Source: Oscillospiraceae bacterium
GTDB taxonomy: Bacteria; Bacillota; Clostridia; Oscillospirales; Ruminococcaceae
Reading direction: 5' to 3'
Assembly: GCA_004555865.1 (NCBI GenBank)
Contig: SFJO01000007.1
Location: forward strand, 23,298-87,297
Length of the DNA: 64,000 nucleotides
Shown one piece after another: positions 55,334 to 63,277 of the stretch. The notes under the pieces are model-generated. The model searched no databases. It saw only the letters and a program-made list of their open reading frames with translations, and had not been told where the DNA came from. Position 1 is the stretch's first letter; each line of letters starts with the position of its first letter. A program made the translations under genes and the position numbers.

Positions 55334-56113
55334 TCAATACCCGATGATCTCCCGCTCCACCATGCGGAGGGTTTCAGGCGGCAGGTCGGCCATGTTGTAG
55401 GTGTACACTCTGTTCAGGCGGGGATTGAAAAACCCGACGCGCACAATGTCCGAAAAAATCGGGTTGCCTGAGTGCTGCCCCATTACCCAATACATCAAAA
55501 GCTGCAGGGTGTGCTGCGATTTCGGCGCAGCGGCGGAAACCTTGAAGTCCCACAGGGTGTCCTCCGTCAGGTAGTCTCCGTCGCCGGAGCTGACGATTCG
55601 GCTGTAGCCGGAGGGCAGGAAGTTGAAGCCCGAATGGGTCACCGGGCCGTACTCCTGCCAGAAGTGCAGCCCCCGGCTGACCATGACCCGGATGTTGCTC
55701 AGGGTGGCGGCGTCCGGGTTGGTGTCCTCGGCGGGGCGGGCGGCAAACGCGTTGAAGGTGGAGCGCTTCCAGACGTCAAAGGTGACCAGTTTGCAGGCGC
55801 TTTGGATGGAGTCGTCATCCAGCCCATGAATGCGGGCAAGGTACCCGTTGGCCTCGGCCCGGGCCCCGGCGACCCCGAGAATCTCGGCCCGCCGCGCCCC
55901 TTCCAGCGCCACCTGAAAGACGTCCTCGGCCGCGGCACCCAGCTGGAGCCGTGTGAGATCGTCCACGGCCAGCCCCACCACCGTGGGGTGAAGGTTTTCC
56001 TTCGGGGCCAGGGTGTGGGCGTCCTCCAGCGTGCGGACCTGGAACCGCGCAATGGGCAGGTAGCCGCCGCGGGGCTGTTTGATCTGATGAATGCGGCCGG
56101 TGACAGAATACAT
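55334..56113 (-). CDS. Orphan PD-(D/E)XK nuclease-like protein
   Basis: A 259-residue soluble protein. Its C-terminal half has the pattern of the PD-(D/E)XK/RecB nuclease fold: Asp180 (GDGDYL), Asp189-Phe-Lys191 (LWDFKVS) and Gln204 to Tyr208 (QLLMY), followed by FFNPRLNRVYTY. The N-terminal half (residues 1-70: VTGRIHQIKQPRGGYLP) is not recognised. The ATG at 56113 has AAAGGAG 8 bases upstream. It is alone, between a bidirectional terminator and a repeat element, opposite in direction to its neighbours. Nuclease activity is a prediction from motif spacing only; it could be an inactive or structural member. Confidence 0.7.
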   Translation of the reverse strand: MYSVTGRIHQIKQPRGGYLPIARFQVRTLEDAHTLAPKENLHPTVVGLAVDDLTRLQLGAAAEDVFQVALEGARRAEILGVAGARAEANGYLARIHGLDDDSIQSACKLVTFDVWKRSTFNAFAARPAEDTNPDAATLSNIRVMVSRGLHFWQEYGPVTHSGFNFLPSGYSRIVSSGDGDYLTEDTLWDFKVSAAAPKSQHTLQLLMYWVMGQHSGNPIFSDIVRVGFFNPRLNRVYTYNMADLPPETLRMVEREIIGY

Positions 56114-56188
56114 AAGAAGGCTCCTTTCTGAAATGAGGGGAAACATCTTGTGCGGACATCCTGAAGTTGTGGCAGAGGCGGGCGCCAT

Positions 56189-56258
56189 ACCTCATCCGCC
56201 GCGGCGATTCCGCGTTCTGCCAAGACAGTAGGCTTCCCCTCGGGGGGAAGGCTTTTTT
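56189..56258 (-). repeat. Dispersed palindromic repeat, copy e
   Basis: ACCTCATCCGCC, then GCGTTCTGCC, then GGCTTCCCC-TCGG-GGGGAAGGC and TTTTTT. Same orientation as copies c and d. Confidence 0.75.
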
Positions 56259-56688
56259 GCGGCGCTGCCTTTCATAAAGAGAAAACCGATCAAATCGGAA
56301 CATCCAAAAGAGCTCGGCAGGCGGGCCTTGGTTTAGAGAAGGGGCGGCCCGGCCTGCCGAGAAAAGGGGTATGGCTTTTATTATAATGATTTACCGTTAT
56401 TTGCAAGTCGGCCCTTACGGTGCAATGAGACGCGCCGCCCTTACCCTTAACCACCTGCGCGCCGTGAAGATTAAGCAAAACTGCCCAGTGAAGGTTAGAG
56501 AAACGAATGCGCGATGAAAACTTTGCCAAAAAGCGGCCCGGCCGGCGAAAAAGCCCCCTGTCGCACCCTGCAAAAAAGGGGACGGCCGCAACAAATGTAC
56601 AAAATATTGAAAAATTTACGAAAGAATATTCCATAAAATAGAAACAAATTTCCACAAAAATCAACTCTGCACAGCGGTGGGTAATCGC

Positions 56689-56717
56689 TTGACAAGGCGG
56701 GAACACTGAAGTATACT
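56689..56717 (+). promoter_or_regulatory. Promoter of copA
   Basis: TTGACA (56689-56694), 17-base spacer, TATACT (56712-56717). Confidence 0.88.
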
Positions 56718-56733
56718 GAAACCGTCCACAAAG

Positions 56734-56755
56734 ACACCCCCCAGGGGGTGGGGTA
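56734..56755. promoter_or_regulatory. Candidate CsoR operator
   Basis: ACACCCCCCAGGGGGTGGGGTA has the C-run/G-run dyad typical of CsoR operators and lies just downstream of the copA -10, where a repressor would block transcription. A csoR gene is in the same operon. Confidence 0.6.
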
Positions 56756-56845
56756 TAAGCCACGGCTTACAAATCCGCCGCCCCCGGGCCGATATAGGAA
56801 CCCGAACGCCGCCCTGTGCGGCATTGCACCCAAGGAGGAACCCCG

Positions 56846-59410
56846 ATGGAACAATTCAATGTAACCGGCATGAGCTGTGCGGCCTGCTCTGCCCGGGTGG
56901 AAAAGGCCGTTAAGAAAGTACCTGGCGTTACCAGCTGCTCGGTGAGCCTGCTGACCAACTCCATGGGTGTGGAGGGCACCGCCACGGATGCGGCCATCAT
57001 CCAGGCAGTGCAGGAGGCCGGGTACGGGGCCAGCCCCAAAAAAGCCGGCGGGGCGGCCGCCGGCAGCACCAGCCCCGATCTGGACGCACTGGCCGACCAC
57101 GAGACCCCCAAGCTCAAGCGGCGGCTCATTGCCTCGCTGGGCTTTCTGCTGGTGCTGATGTATTTTTCCATGGGCCACATGATGTGGGGCTGGCCGCTGC
57201 CGCATTGGTTTGACGGCAACCATGTGGCCATGGGTCTGGTTCAGCTGCTGCTGGCCGGCATTGTAATGGTCATCAACCAGAAGTTTTTCAGCAACGGCTT
57301 CAAGGGGCTGATTCACGGCTCCCCCAACATGGACACACTGGTGGCCCTTGGCTCCATGGCGAGCTTTGTGTGGAGCACCTACGCCCTGTTTGCCATGACC
57401 CGCGCCCAGGTGGACGGCAACGGCGAGCTGGTCATGCACTATATGATGGAGTTCTACTTTGAATCCGCCGCCATGATCCTGACCCTCATCACGGTGGGCA
57501 AGATGCTGGAAGCCCGCTCCAAAGGCAAGACCACCGATGCCCTGAAAAGCCTGATGAAGCTGGCCCCCAAGACGGCCACGCTGGTGCGGGACGGGGCCGA
57601 AATCACCGTGCCCATTGAGCAGGTGCAGAAGGGCGACGTTTTTGTGGTGCGCCCGGGCGAGAACATCCCGGTGGACGGCACCGTGCTGGAGGGCAGCAGC
57701 GCCGTGAACGAGAGCGCTCTGACCGGCGAGAGCATCCCCGTGGACAAGGCCGTGGGCGATAAGGTCAGCGCCGCCACCACCAACCAGTCCGGCTTCCTGC
57801 GGTGCGAAGCCACCCGCGTGGGGGAGGACACCACCCTGTCCCAGATCATCAAGATGGTCAGCGATGCCGCCGCCACCAAGGCCCCCATTGCCAAAATTGC
57901 CGACACCGTGTCCGGCTTCTTTGTCCCGGCGGTCATCGCCATTGCGGTGATCACCACCATCGTCTGGCTGCTGCTGGGGCGGGAGCTGGGCTATGCCCTG
58001 GCCCGCGGCATCTCCGTGCTGGTGATCAGCTGCCCCTGCGCGCTGGGGCTGGCCACGCCGGTTGCCATTATGGTGGGCAACGGTTTGGGCGCGAAAAACG
58101 GCATCCTGTTCAAGACGGCGGCTTCGCTGGAAGCGGCCGGCCGCACCCAGATTGCAGCGCTGGATAAGACCGGCACCATCACCAGCGGCGAGCCGAAGGT
58201 GACGGACATTCTGCCCGCCGAGGGTGTGACGGAAACCGAACTGCTGACCCTGGCCGCCGCGCTGGAGAGCCGAAGCGAGCACCCGCTGGCAAAGGCGGTG
58301 CTGGCCTGCACCGAGGAGCGCAAACTCGCCGCCCCGGCAGTGACCGACTTCGCGGCCCTGCCCGGCAACGGCCTTGCCGCCAAGCTGGACGAGCGGGAGA
58401 TCTTCGGCGGCAGCGCGGCCTTCATCGGCACGAAAGTTTCGGTGCCCGCCGCGCTGCAGGCGCAGGCCGAGGCACTGTCCGCTCAGGGAAAAACCCCGCT
58501 GTTCTTCGGCAGCGAGGGCCGGCTGCTGGGCGTGATCGCCGTGGCGGATACCATCAAGGAGGACAGCCCCCGCGCCATTCAGGAACTGCGGAACATGGGC
58601 ATTCGGGTGGTGATGCTCACCGGCGACAACCAGCGCACCGCCGATGCCATCGGCCGGCAGGCCGGTGTGGATGAGGTGATTGCGGGCGTTCTGCCGGATG
58701 GCAAGGAGGCGATTATCCGCCGCCTGCAGGCCTGCGGCAAGGTGGCCATGGTGGGCGACGGCATCAACGATGCCCCGGCCCTGACCCGCGCCGACACCGG
58801 CATTGCCATCGGCGCCGGTACGGACGTTGCCATTGACGCCGCCGACGTGGTGCTGATGAACTCCAGTCTGGCGGACGTGCCCGCGGCCATCCGCCTGAGC
58901 CGCGCCACCCTGCGCAACATCCACGAGAACCTGTTCTGGGCGTTCATTTACAACGTCATCGGCATTCCGCTGGCGGCCGGTGTGTTCATTCCCTTCGGCC
59001 TGACCCTGAACCCCATGTTCGGTGCGGCGGCCATGAGCCTGTCCAGCTTCTGCGTGGTGACCAACGCCCTGCGCCTGAACCTGTTTGACCTGCGCAGCAC
59101 CCGGCGCGACCATGCAGGCAAACACCAGCCGGTGAACCTTCCTGCCGACCCCGCAGCCCATGCGGAGACGATAAAGCCCAATGAAACAAAAGGAGAAATG
59201 AACATGACTGTTGTACTGAACGTTGAAGGCATGATGTGCACCCACTGCCAGGCTCATGTGAGCAAGGCCCTGAACGATCTGGAGGGCGTGAGCGCCGCCG
59301 TGGACCTGGAGAACGGCACCGCCACCGTGACCTGCCCGGACGGCACCGATGTGGAGATCCTGAAGAAGGCTGTGGCCGACGCCGGCTACACCGTGACCGG
59401 GGTGAACTGA
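56846..59410 (+). CDS. copA: Copper-exporting P1B-type ATPase with C-terminal CopZ-like domain
   Basis: An 854-residue protein. Residues 1-68 are an HMA domain (MTGMSC-type: TGMSCAACSARV). About 95-770 are the P-type ATPase: TGES loop (ALTGESIP), CPC in membrane helix 6 (SCPCALGLATPVA), DKTGT phosphorylation site, HP motif (SEHPLAKAV) and GDGINDAPAL. After a linker (about 765-786) comes a second HMA domain, VEGMMCTHCQAHV, ending TVTGVN. CPC marks a Cu(I) exporter in the plasma membrane. The last domain looks like a complete CopZ chaperone fused in frame, and an internal ribosome site precedes it. AAGGAGG precedes the ATG; csoR follows 1 base after the stop. Confidence 0.95.
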   Translation: MEQFNVTGMSCAACSARVEKAVKKVPGVTSCSVSLLTNSMGVEGTATDAAIIQAVQEAGYGASPKKAGGAAAGSTSPDLDALADHETPKLKRRLIASLGFLLVLMYFSMGHMMWGWPLPHWFDGNHVAMGLVQLLLAGIVMVINQKFFSNGFKGLIHGSPNMDTLVALGSMASFVWSTYALFAMTRAQVDGNGELVMHYMMEFYFESAAMILTLITVGKMLEARSKGKTTDALKSLMKLAPKTATLVRDGAEITVPIEQVQKGDVFVVRPGENIPVDGTVLEGSSAVNESALTGESIPVDKAVGDKVSAATTNQSGFLRCEATRVGEDTTLSQIIKMVSDAAATKAPIAKIADTVSGFFVPAVIAIAVITTIVWLLLGRELGYALARGISVLVISCPCALGLATPVAIMVGNGLGAKNGILFKTAASLEAAGRTQIAALDKTGTITSGEPKVTDILPAEGVTETELLTLAAALESRSEHPLAKAVLACTEERKLAAPAVTDFAALPGNGLAAKLDEREIFGGSAAFIGTKVSVPAALQAQAEALSAQGKTPLFFGSEGRLLGVIAVADTIKEDSPRAIQELRNMGIRVVMLTGDNQRTADAIGRQAGVDEVIAGVLPDGKEAIIRRLQACGKVAMVGDGINDAPALTRADTGIAIGAGTDVAIDAADVVLMNSSLADVPAAIRLSRATLRNIHENLFWAFIYNVIGIPLAAGVFIPFGLTLNPMFGAAAMSLSSFCVVTNALRLNLFDLRSTRRDHAGKHQPVNLPADPAAHAETIKPNETKGEMNMTVVLNVEGMMCTHCQAHVSKALNDLEGVSAAVDLENGTATVTCPDGTDVEILKKAVADAGYTVTGVN
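59188..59206 (+). promoter_or_regulatory. Internal ribosome site for a free CopZ-like protein
   Basis: AAAGGAG at 59188-59194 is followed by ATG at 59204, 9 bases on and in frame with copA. Starting there gives 68 residues (59204-59410), exactly one HMA domain with the Cu-binding MCTHC, the usual size of CopZ. Whether it is used is not known. Confidence 0.55.
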
Positions 59411-59411
59411 G

Positions 59412-59675
59412 ATGCAGGCGGATCACGAGACCATTGCCCGGCTGGTGAAAACCGCCCGGGGCCAGCTGGACGGTGTGCTGCGCATGGTGGACGAGGATCG
59501 GTACTGCATGGATGTGGCAAACCAGCTTCTGGCGGCCCAGGCCGTGCTGCGCAAGGCCACCCGGGAGATCATCCGGGCGCACATGGCAGCCTGCGTGACC
59601 GACGCAGTGGCCGCGAAGGACGCCGGTGCGCAGATCGACGAGCTGGTGGACCTGTTTGACAAGATGACCCGATAA
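59412..59675 (+). CDS. csoR: Copper-sensing repressor CsoR
   Basis: An 87-residue member of the CsoR/RcnR family. The copper ligand set is complete: Cys32 (RYCMD), His57 and Cys61 (RAHMAAC), spaced C-x24-H-x3-C. CsoR tetramers leave DNA when Cu(I) binds. The start is 1 base after the copA stop, so translation is coupled, and a matching operator lies at the copA promoter. Confidence 0.94.
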   Translation: MQADHETIARLVKTARGQLDGVLRMVDEDRYCMDVANQLLAAQAVLRKATREIIRAHMAACVTDAVAAKDAGAQIDELVDLFDKMTR

Positions 59676-59716
59676 AAGCACCCGGCGGGCAGGCCCGGCC
59701 TTGTGCGGAAACCGGA

Positions 59717-59774
59717 AAAAGCGCCGGAAGAGCCATCCCTCATTTTGAGAGGGGAGAACTCTTCCGGCGCTTTT
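59717..59774. terminator. Bidirectional terminator between csoR and gluQ
   Basis: AAAAGCGCCGGAAGAG pairs with CTCTTCCGGCGCTTTT; the interior (CCCTC-ATTTT-GAGAGGGG) pairs as well. Confidence 0.93.
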
Positions 59775-59805
59775 GCGCGTGCGGTTGTGCGGGCTGCTGC
59801 GCGGG

Positions 59806-60744
59806 TCAGAACAGCCCCTCCGGCAGGCAGATGTCCTGCCGGGGGACCTTGGCCCAGTCAAAGTCCGGCAGAAGCTGGGCCGGGGTGCGGGGGGCAGGCT
59901 CGGTTTGCAGGCCGCAGGCATAGGCCAGCCGGCCCACGATCTGCTCCGGCGTATACCGGGCGGCCAGCTGCTCCAGGCTCACGTCGCCGTCCCGCTTGCT
60001 CAGGCGGCGGCCGTCCGGCGCCAGCAAAAGGGGCAGGTGATAGAACCGGGGCGCGGGCAGGCCCAGCGTTTCGTACAGCCAAAGTTGTCTCGGAGTGGAG
60101 GACAGCAAATCTGCGCCGCGCACCACCTGTGTGACCCCCATGAGGGCGTCGTCCACCACCACGGCCAGCTGGTAAGCGTACACCCCGTCGCCCCGGCGCA
60201 GGTAAAAGTCGCCGCAGTCGGCGGCCAGATTTTCTTCGTAATGGCCCAGGTGGCCGTCGGTGAAACCGATCACCCGGTCGGGCACCTGCACCCGCCAGGC
60301 GGGCGCCTTTTTCAGCGCGCGGCGGGCGACCTCTTCCGGCGAAAGGCCCCGGCAGGTACCGGGGTACACCACCTGCCCGTCCGCCCGGTGGGGGGCGCTG
60401 GCGGCGTGCAGCTGGCTGCGGCTGCAAAAGCAGGGGTAGACAAGGCCGAGGGCGTTGAGTTTGTCATAATACTGTTTGTATATCTCAAAGCGTTCGCTCT
60501 GGTAATAGGGGCCGTCCGGCCCGCCGGCGCTGCCGCCCTCGTCCCACACAAGGCCCAGCCAGGCAAGGTCCTGCTCCAGCAGGTCGGCGTAGGTGCGGGG
60601 GCAGCGGGCGGCGTCCAGATCCTCAATGCGAAGCACCACCTGGCCGCCGCTTGCCCGGGCACTGAGCCAGGCCAGCAGGCTGCACATCAGATTGCCCAGA
60701 TGCATCCGACCGGAAGGGGAGGGAGCAAAACGGCCTTTTTCCAT
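59806..60744 (-). CDS. gluQ: Glutamyl-Q tRNA(Asp) synthetase
   Basis: A 312-residue enzyme related to the catalytic half of glutamyl-tRNA synthetase; it attaches Glu to queuosine in tRNA-Asp. HIGH-like motif: APSPSGRMHLGNL; KMSKS-like: RRLSKRDGD. Zinc-binding Cys lie in YPCFCSR and GTCRG. No anticodon-binding domain follows, which separates it from GltX. The start at 60744 has AAAGGAG upstream. It stands alone. Confidence 0.93.
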   Translation of the reverse strand: MEKGRFAPSPSGRMHLGNLMCSLLAWLSARASGGQVVLRIEDLDAARCPRTYADLLEQDLAWLGLVWDEGGSAGGPDGPYYQSERFEIYKQYYDKLNALGLVYPCFCSRSQLHAASAPHRADGQVVYPGTCRGLSPEEVARRALKKAPAWRVQVPDRVIGFTDGHLGHYEENLAADCGDFYLRRGDGVYAYQLAVVVDDALMGVTQVVRGADLLSSTPRQLWLYETLGLPAPRFYHLPLLLAPDGRRLSKRDGDVSLEQLAARYTPEQIVGRLAYACGLQTEPAPRTPAQLLPDFDWAKVPRQDICLPEGLF

Positions 60745-60976
60745 GAGAGGGGTCTCCTTTCGGGGGTGAGATGAAAAATTGCGAATCGGAATATTTTGCG
60801 AGAAGATACAAATGGTAGATACAAGACTCGCTTGATTTTGTGACGGACAAGGGCTTTTTGAACCCATGCGGATAACAATTTGTACTAATTTTGAATATAA
60901 TACAAATTGAACAAACACGCTGTAATAAAATCAACGCAAATCCGATGCATGAAAAGGACTGCTTTCCGCCGCGCCC

Positions 60977-61025
60977 CAGGCTTCCCCCAAGGGGAAGCTG
61001 GCGGCGTTCGCCGACGGATGAGGTG
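60977..61025 (+). repeat. Dispersed palindromic repeat, copy f
   Basis: CAGGCTTCCCC-CAA-GGGGAAGCTG, then GGCGGC-GTTC-GCCGACGGATG and AGGTG. The cleanest + orientation copy. Confidence 0.8.
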
Positions 61026-61110
61026 GAACCGAACCTTCGCAGTGAGGCTGCGGCGGTGATTTGCACTCCATCCCGCACTTCCATAGCGCGGGCCTCGGCG
61101 GCAGGCGCTT

Positions 61111-61162
61111 CACCTCATCCGCCTCGCTGTGCTCGGCACCTTCCCCTTGGGGGGGCTTTTTT
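61111..61162 (-). repeat. Dispersed palindromic repeat, copy g
   Basis: CACCTCATCCGCC, then TGTGCTCGGCA, then CCTTCCCC-TT-GGGGGGG and CTTTTTT. It faces copy f, forming a 186-base inverted pair. Confidence 0.8.
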
Positions 61163-61307
61163 GCGGCGATCCTGCGAAGGGGGCACGTTCCGCCGCGCCG
61201 TCACCACGGAAAATCCAATTTGTATAATTCCGCACAGCGGCTGAGTGCCGTTACACGCACCCCGGCGTTAAACGCCGCCAAGCGCCCAAAAACCGTCCGC
61301 TGCCCCC

Positions 61308-62786
61308 TCACTGGAAGAAGATCGGGGTGTCGAATTCGTCCAGTTTCGGGTCGGCGGAGGTCTGCTCCGGGGCAGGGGCGGGCCGGTCAAAGGTGCGGGT
61401 GGCTTCCTCGTCTGCCACGGGGGCGGGGGCCTGGGGCGTCTCCGGCGAGCGGTACACCCGCACTTCGTCGGGGGCGGCGGTTTCGCCGGTCAGGCTGTAA
61501 ACGCCCTCCCGCACGCAGTGAAGATCGCTGCAATAGAAGGCCTTGCAGGCCCCGGCCAGATAGGCAGCGTCCTTGGCGCCGGTGGTTTCCACGGCGGAGT
61601 GCATGGCCAGCTGGGCCGCGCCGATGTCCACCATAGGCACACACATGGTGTGGGTCAGCAGGTTGCCCAGCGTGCTGCCGCCGGGCTGGTCGGCCCGGTT
61701 GGTGTACACCTGAACCGGGATGTCCGCCCGGCGCATCAGCTCGGTGAACACCGCCCCGGTGAGGCCATCGGTGGTGTACTTCTGGCTGGCGGCGTACTTC
61801 AGCACCACGCCGCCGTTCAGCACCACGTTGGCGGTCTTGTCGCTCACCTCGGGGAAGTTGGGGTGGCGGGCGTGGGCATTGTCGGCGCTGAGGGCGAAGG
61901 ACCCGGCCACGGCCTGCGCCGCGTGCTGAGCATCGCCGCCCTGGGCCAAAATGGCCCGGGTGAGCACCGCCTGCACAAAGTCGCTCTGAGCCCCCTGGCG
62001 GCTGCCGCTGCCCACTTCTTCGTGGTCCAGCAGGCACCAGGCGGCGGGGCTGTCCTCCGGCCCGGAAAGGAAGCCCAGCAGCGTGGCCCAAGCGCATTCC
62101 AGATCGTCAATGCGGGGCGCGGCCAGATACTCCCCCTCGGGGCCGAGGCGCACGGCCTTCTGCCGGGGCACCAGGTTCAGGTCCGCGGCCAGCAGATCGT
62201 CCGGGGCCACGTCCAGCCGCTGGGCCAGCAGGCTGCGCAGGGGCAGCGCCCCCTCGGGGCCGTACAGAGGCTGCAGGTCCACGGCCGGGTTGAAGTTGTG
62301 GCCGGTGTTCACGTCCCGCTGCATATGGATGGCCAGGCTGGGAATGATGAGCAGATCCTCCGCCAGGTTCACCAGCCGGGTCTCAATCACATCCCCGCGG
62401 CGCACCACCGCCCGGCCCGCCAGGCCCAGCGGCCGGTCCAGCCAGCTGTACCGGATCATTCCGCCGTAGCCCTCCACGGGCAGGCGGGTGTAACCGGCGG
62501 CGGGCTGGCCGTCCAGCCCCTTCACCCGCCAGGCCGGGCTGTCGCTGTGGGCCAGGGCGATCTTCCAGCCGTGCACCGGGCTGGCGGGAATGCGGAAGGC
62601 CACAATGGCGCTGCCGCCCCGCATCACATAATATTTGCCGGCGGCAAAATGCCAGTGCTCCGTTTCCTGCAGGCGGATGTAACCGGCAGCCTCCAGGCGG
62701 CGACGGGCGGAATCCGCCCCGTGCCAGGGGCTGGGGCTTTCGTCAAGAAAGGTGCAGAGGTCCTGCACCAGTTCAGTATGTGACAT
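61308..62786 (-). CDS. M18 family aminopeptidase
   Basis: A 492-residue metal-dependent aminopeptidase that removes N-terminal residues from peptides in the cytoplasm. Metal and catalytic residues are visible: His in IALAHSDSPAWR, Asp in APRIDDLECAWA, the Glu pair in LLDHEEVGSGSRQGA, Asp in LSADNAHARHP and His in QLAMHSAVETTGA. The last 55-60 residues (after LTGETAAPDEVRVY) are a Pro/Ala/Glu/Thr-rich tail ending in DTPIFFQ, which the family lacks. GGAGGAAA precedes the ATG. A promoter with extended -10 (minus strand TGCTATACT, 62829-62837) lies upstream. Confidence 0.93.
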   Translation of the reverse strand: MSHTELVQDLCTFLDESPSPWHGADSARRRLEAAGYIRLQETEHWHFAAGKYYVMRGGSAIVAFRIPASPVHGWKIALAHSDSPAWRVKGLDGQPAAGYTRLPVEGYGGMIRYSWLDRPLGLAGRAVVRRGDVIETRLVNLAEDLLIIPSLAIHMQRDVNTGHNFNPAVDLQPLYGPEGALPLRSLLAQRLDVAPDDLLAADLNLVPRQKAVRLGPEGEYLAAPRIDDLECAWATLLGFLSGPEDSPAAWCLLDHEEVGSGSRQGAQSDFVQAVLTRAILAQGGDAQHAAQAVAGSFALSADNAHARHPNFPEVSDKTANVVLNGGVVLKYAASQKYTTDGLTGAVFTELMRRADIPVQVYTNRADQPGGSTLGNLLTHTMCVPMVDIGAAQLAMHSAVETTGAKDAAYLAGACKAFYCSDLHCVREGVYSLTGETAAPDEVRVYRSPETPQAPAPVADEEATRTFDRPAPAPEQTSADPKLDEFDTPIFFQ

Positions 62787-62828
62787 CGTTGGTTTCCTCC
62801 GTTCAAAATGGGATGGTTCGGTGTGTTC

Positions 62829-62837
62829 AGTATAGCA
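62829..62837 (-). promoter_or_regulatory. Extended -10 promoter of the aminopeptidase gene
   Basis: On the minus strand TGC-TATACT, about 45 bases before the start codon; no clear -35. Confidence 0.55.
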
Positions 62838-62871
62838 TATCCGACGAAAAAGGAAAACGCACCCGCCCCGT

Positions 62872-62899
62872 GGACAGCGCCCCGGCGAAGGAGTATGAT
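62872..62899 (+). promoter_or_regulatory. Promoter of the DUF6506 gene
   Basis: TGGACA (62872-62877), 16-base spacer, TATGAT (62894-62899), 58 bases before the start codon. Confidence 0.6.
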
Positions 62900-62956
62900 A
62901 GGGGAAAAGACCGCCCGTGCCTGCACAATGGCGGCCCTTGGAAAGGAGAGCGAACC

Positions 62957-63244
62957 ATGCGATTTGCGTTTTTGATTCTGGGGCCCCGGTTTGAACCGGA
63001 GCGGGACCGGGCCGCCATTCTGGACGGCACGGCCCAGATCGTGGGCGTGCCCACGGTGGAGCAGGCGGCCCGGCAGGCCGAGCGGCTGTGCCGGGAAGGC
63101 GTAAACTGCATTGAGCTGTGCGGGGCCTTCGGCGAGGCGGGCGCGCGGGCGGTGATCGCCGCCACCCACAACCAGGTGCCGGTGGGCTTTGTGACCCACC
63201 TGCCCGAGCAGGAGGAGCTGTTCCGCACGACCTTCGGCGGGTGA
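62957..63244 (+). CDS. DUF6506 family small protein
   Basis: A 95-residue soluble protein that resembles the DUF6506 family: FAFLILGPRFEPERDRAAIL, DGTAQIVGVPTVEQAARQA, GVNCIELCGAFGEAGARAVI and VPVGFVTHLPEQEELFRTTF. The family has no assigned role; the conserved Cys and Glu in CIELCGAFGEAG suggest a binding site. GGAGAG precedes the ATG at 62957. A lipoprotein gene follows after 33 bases. Confidence 0.82.
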   Translation: MRFAFLILGPRFEPERDRAAILDGTAQIVGVPTVEQAARQAERLCREGVNCIELCGAFGEAGARAVIAATHNQVPVGFVTHLPEQEELFRTTFGG

Positions 63245-63277
63245 TGCGCCGGAGTTTTCCACAAGGAGGAAGATAAA

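Larger units (their letters stand above)
56259..56845. other. Gap before copA
   Basis: No gene is seen. It contains a strong GC hairpin (56313-56327 / 56346-56361), a candidate minus-strand promoter (TTGCAA 56401-56406, TAATAA 56378-56383), the copA promoter at 56689-56717 and a G/C-block palindrome after it. Confidence 0.5.
60745..61307. other. Gap with two inverted repeat copies, no gene
   Basis: The left third is AT-rich and can hold the gluQ promoter (minus strand TTACAG-17-TATTAT near 60898-60927), and includes AATTTGTA (60877-60884) with its complement TACAAATT (60901-60908). The rest is made of two opposed copies of the dispersed repeat (60977-61025 and 61111-61162) with about 85 bases between them. 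Confidence 0.5.

Noticed and set aside
56290..56763. 157-codon minus-strand frame in the copA upstream gap
   Set aside because: It crosses the copA promoter and hairpins, has no ribosome site and shows no recognisable protein pattern.
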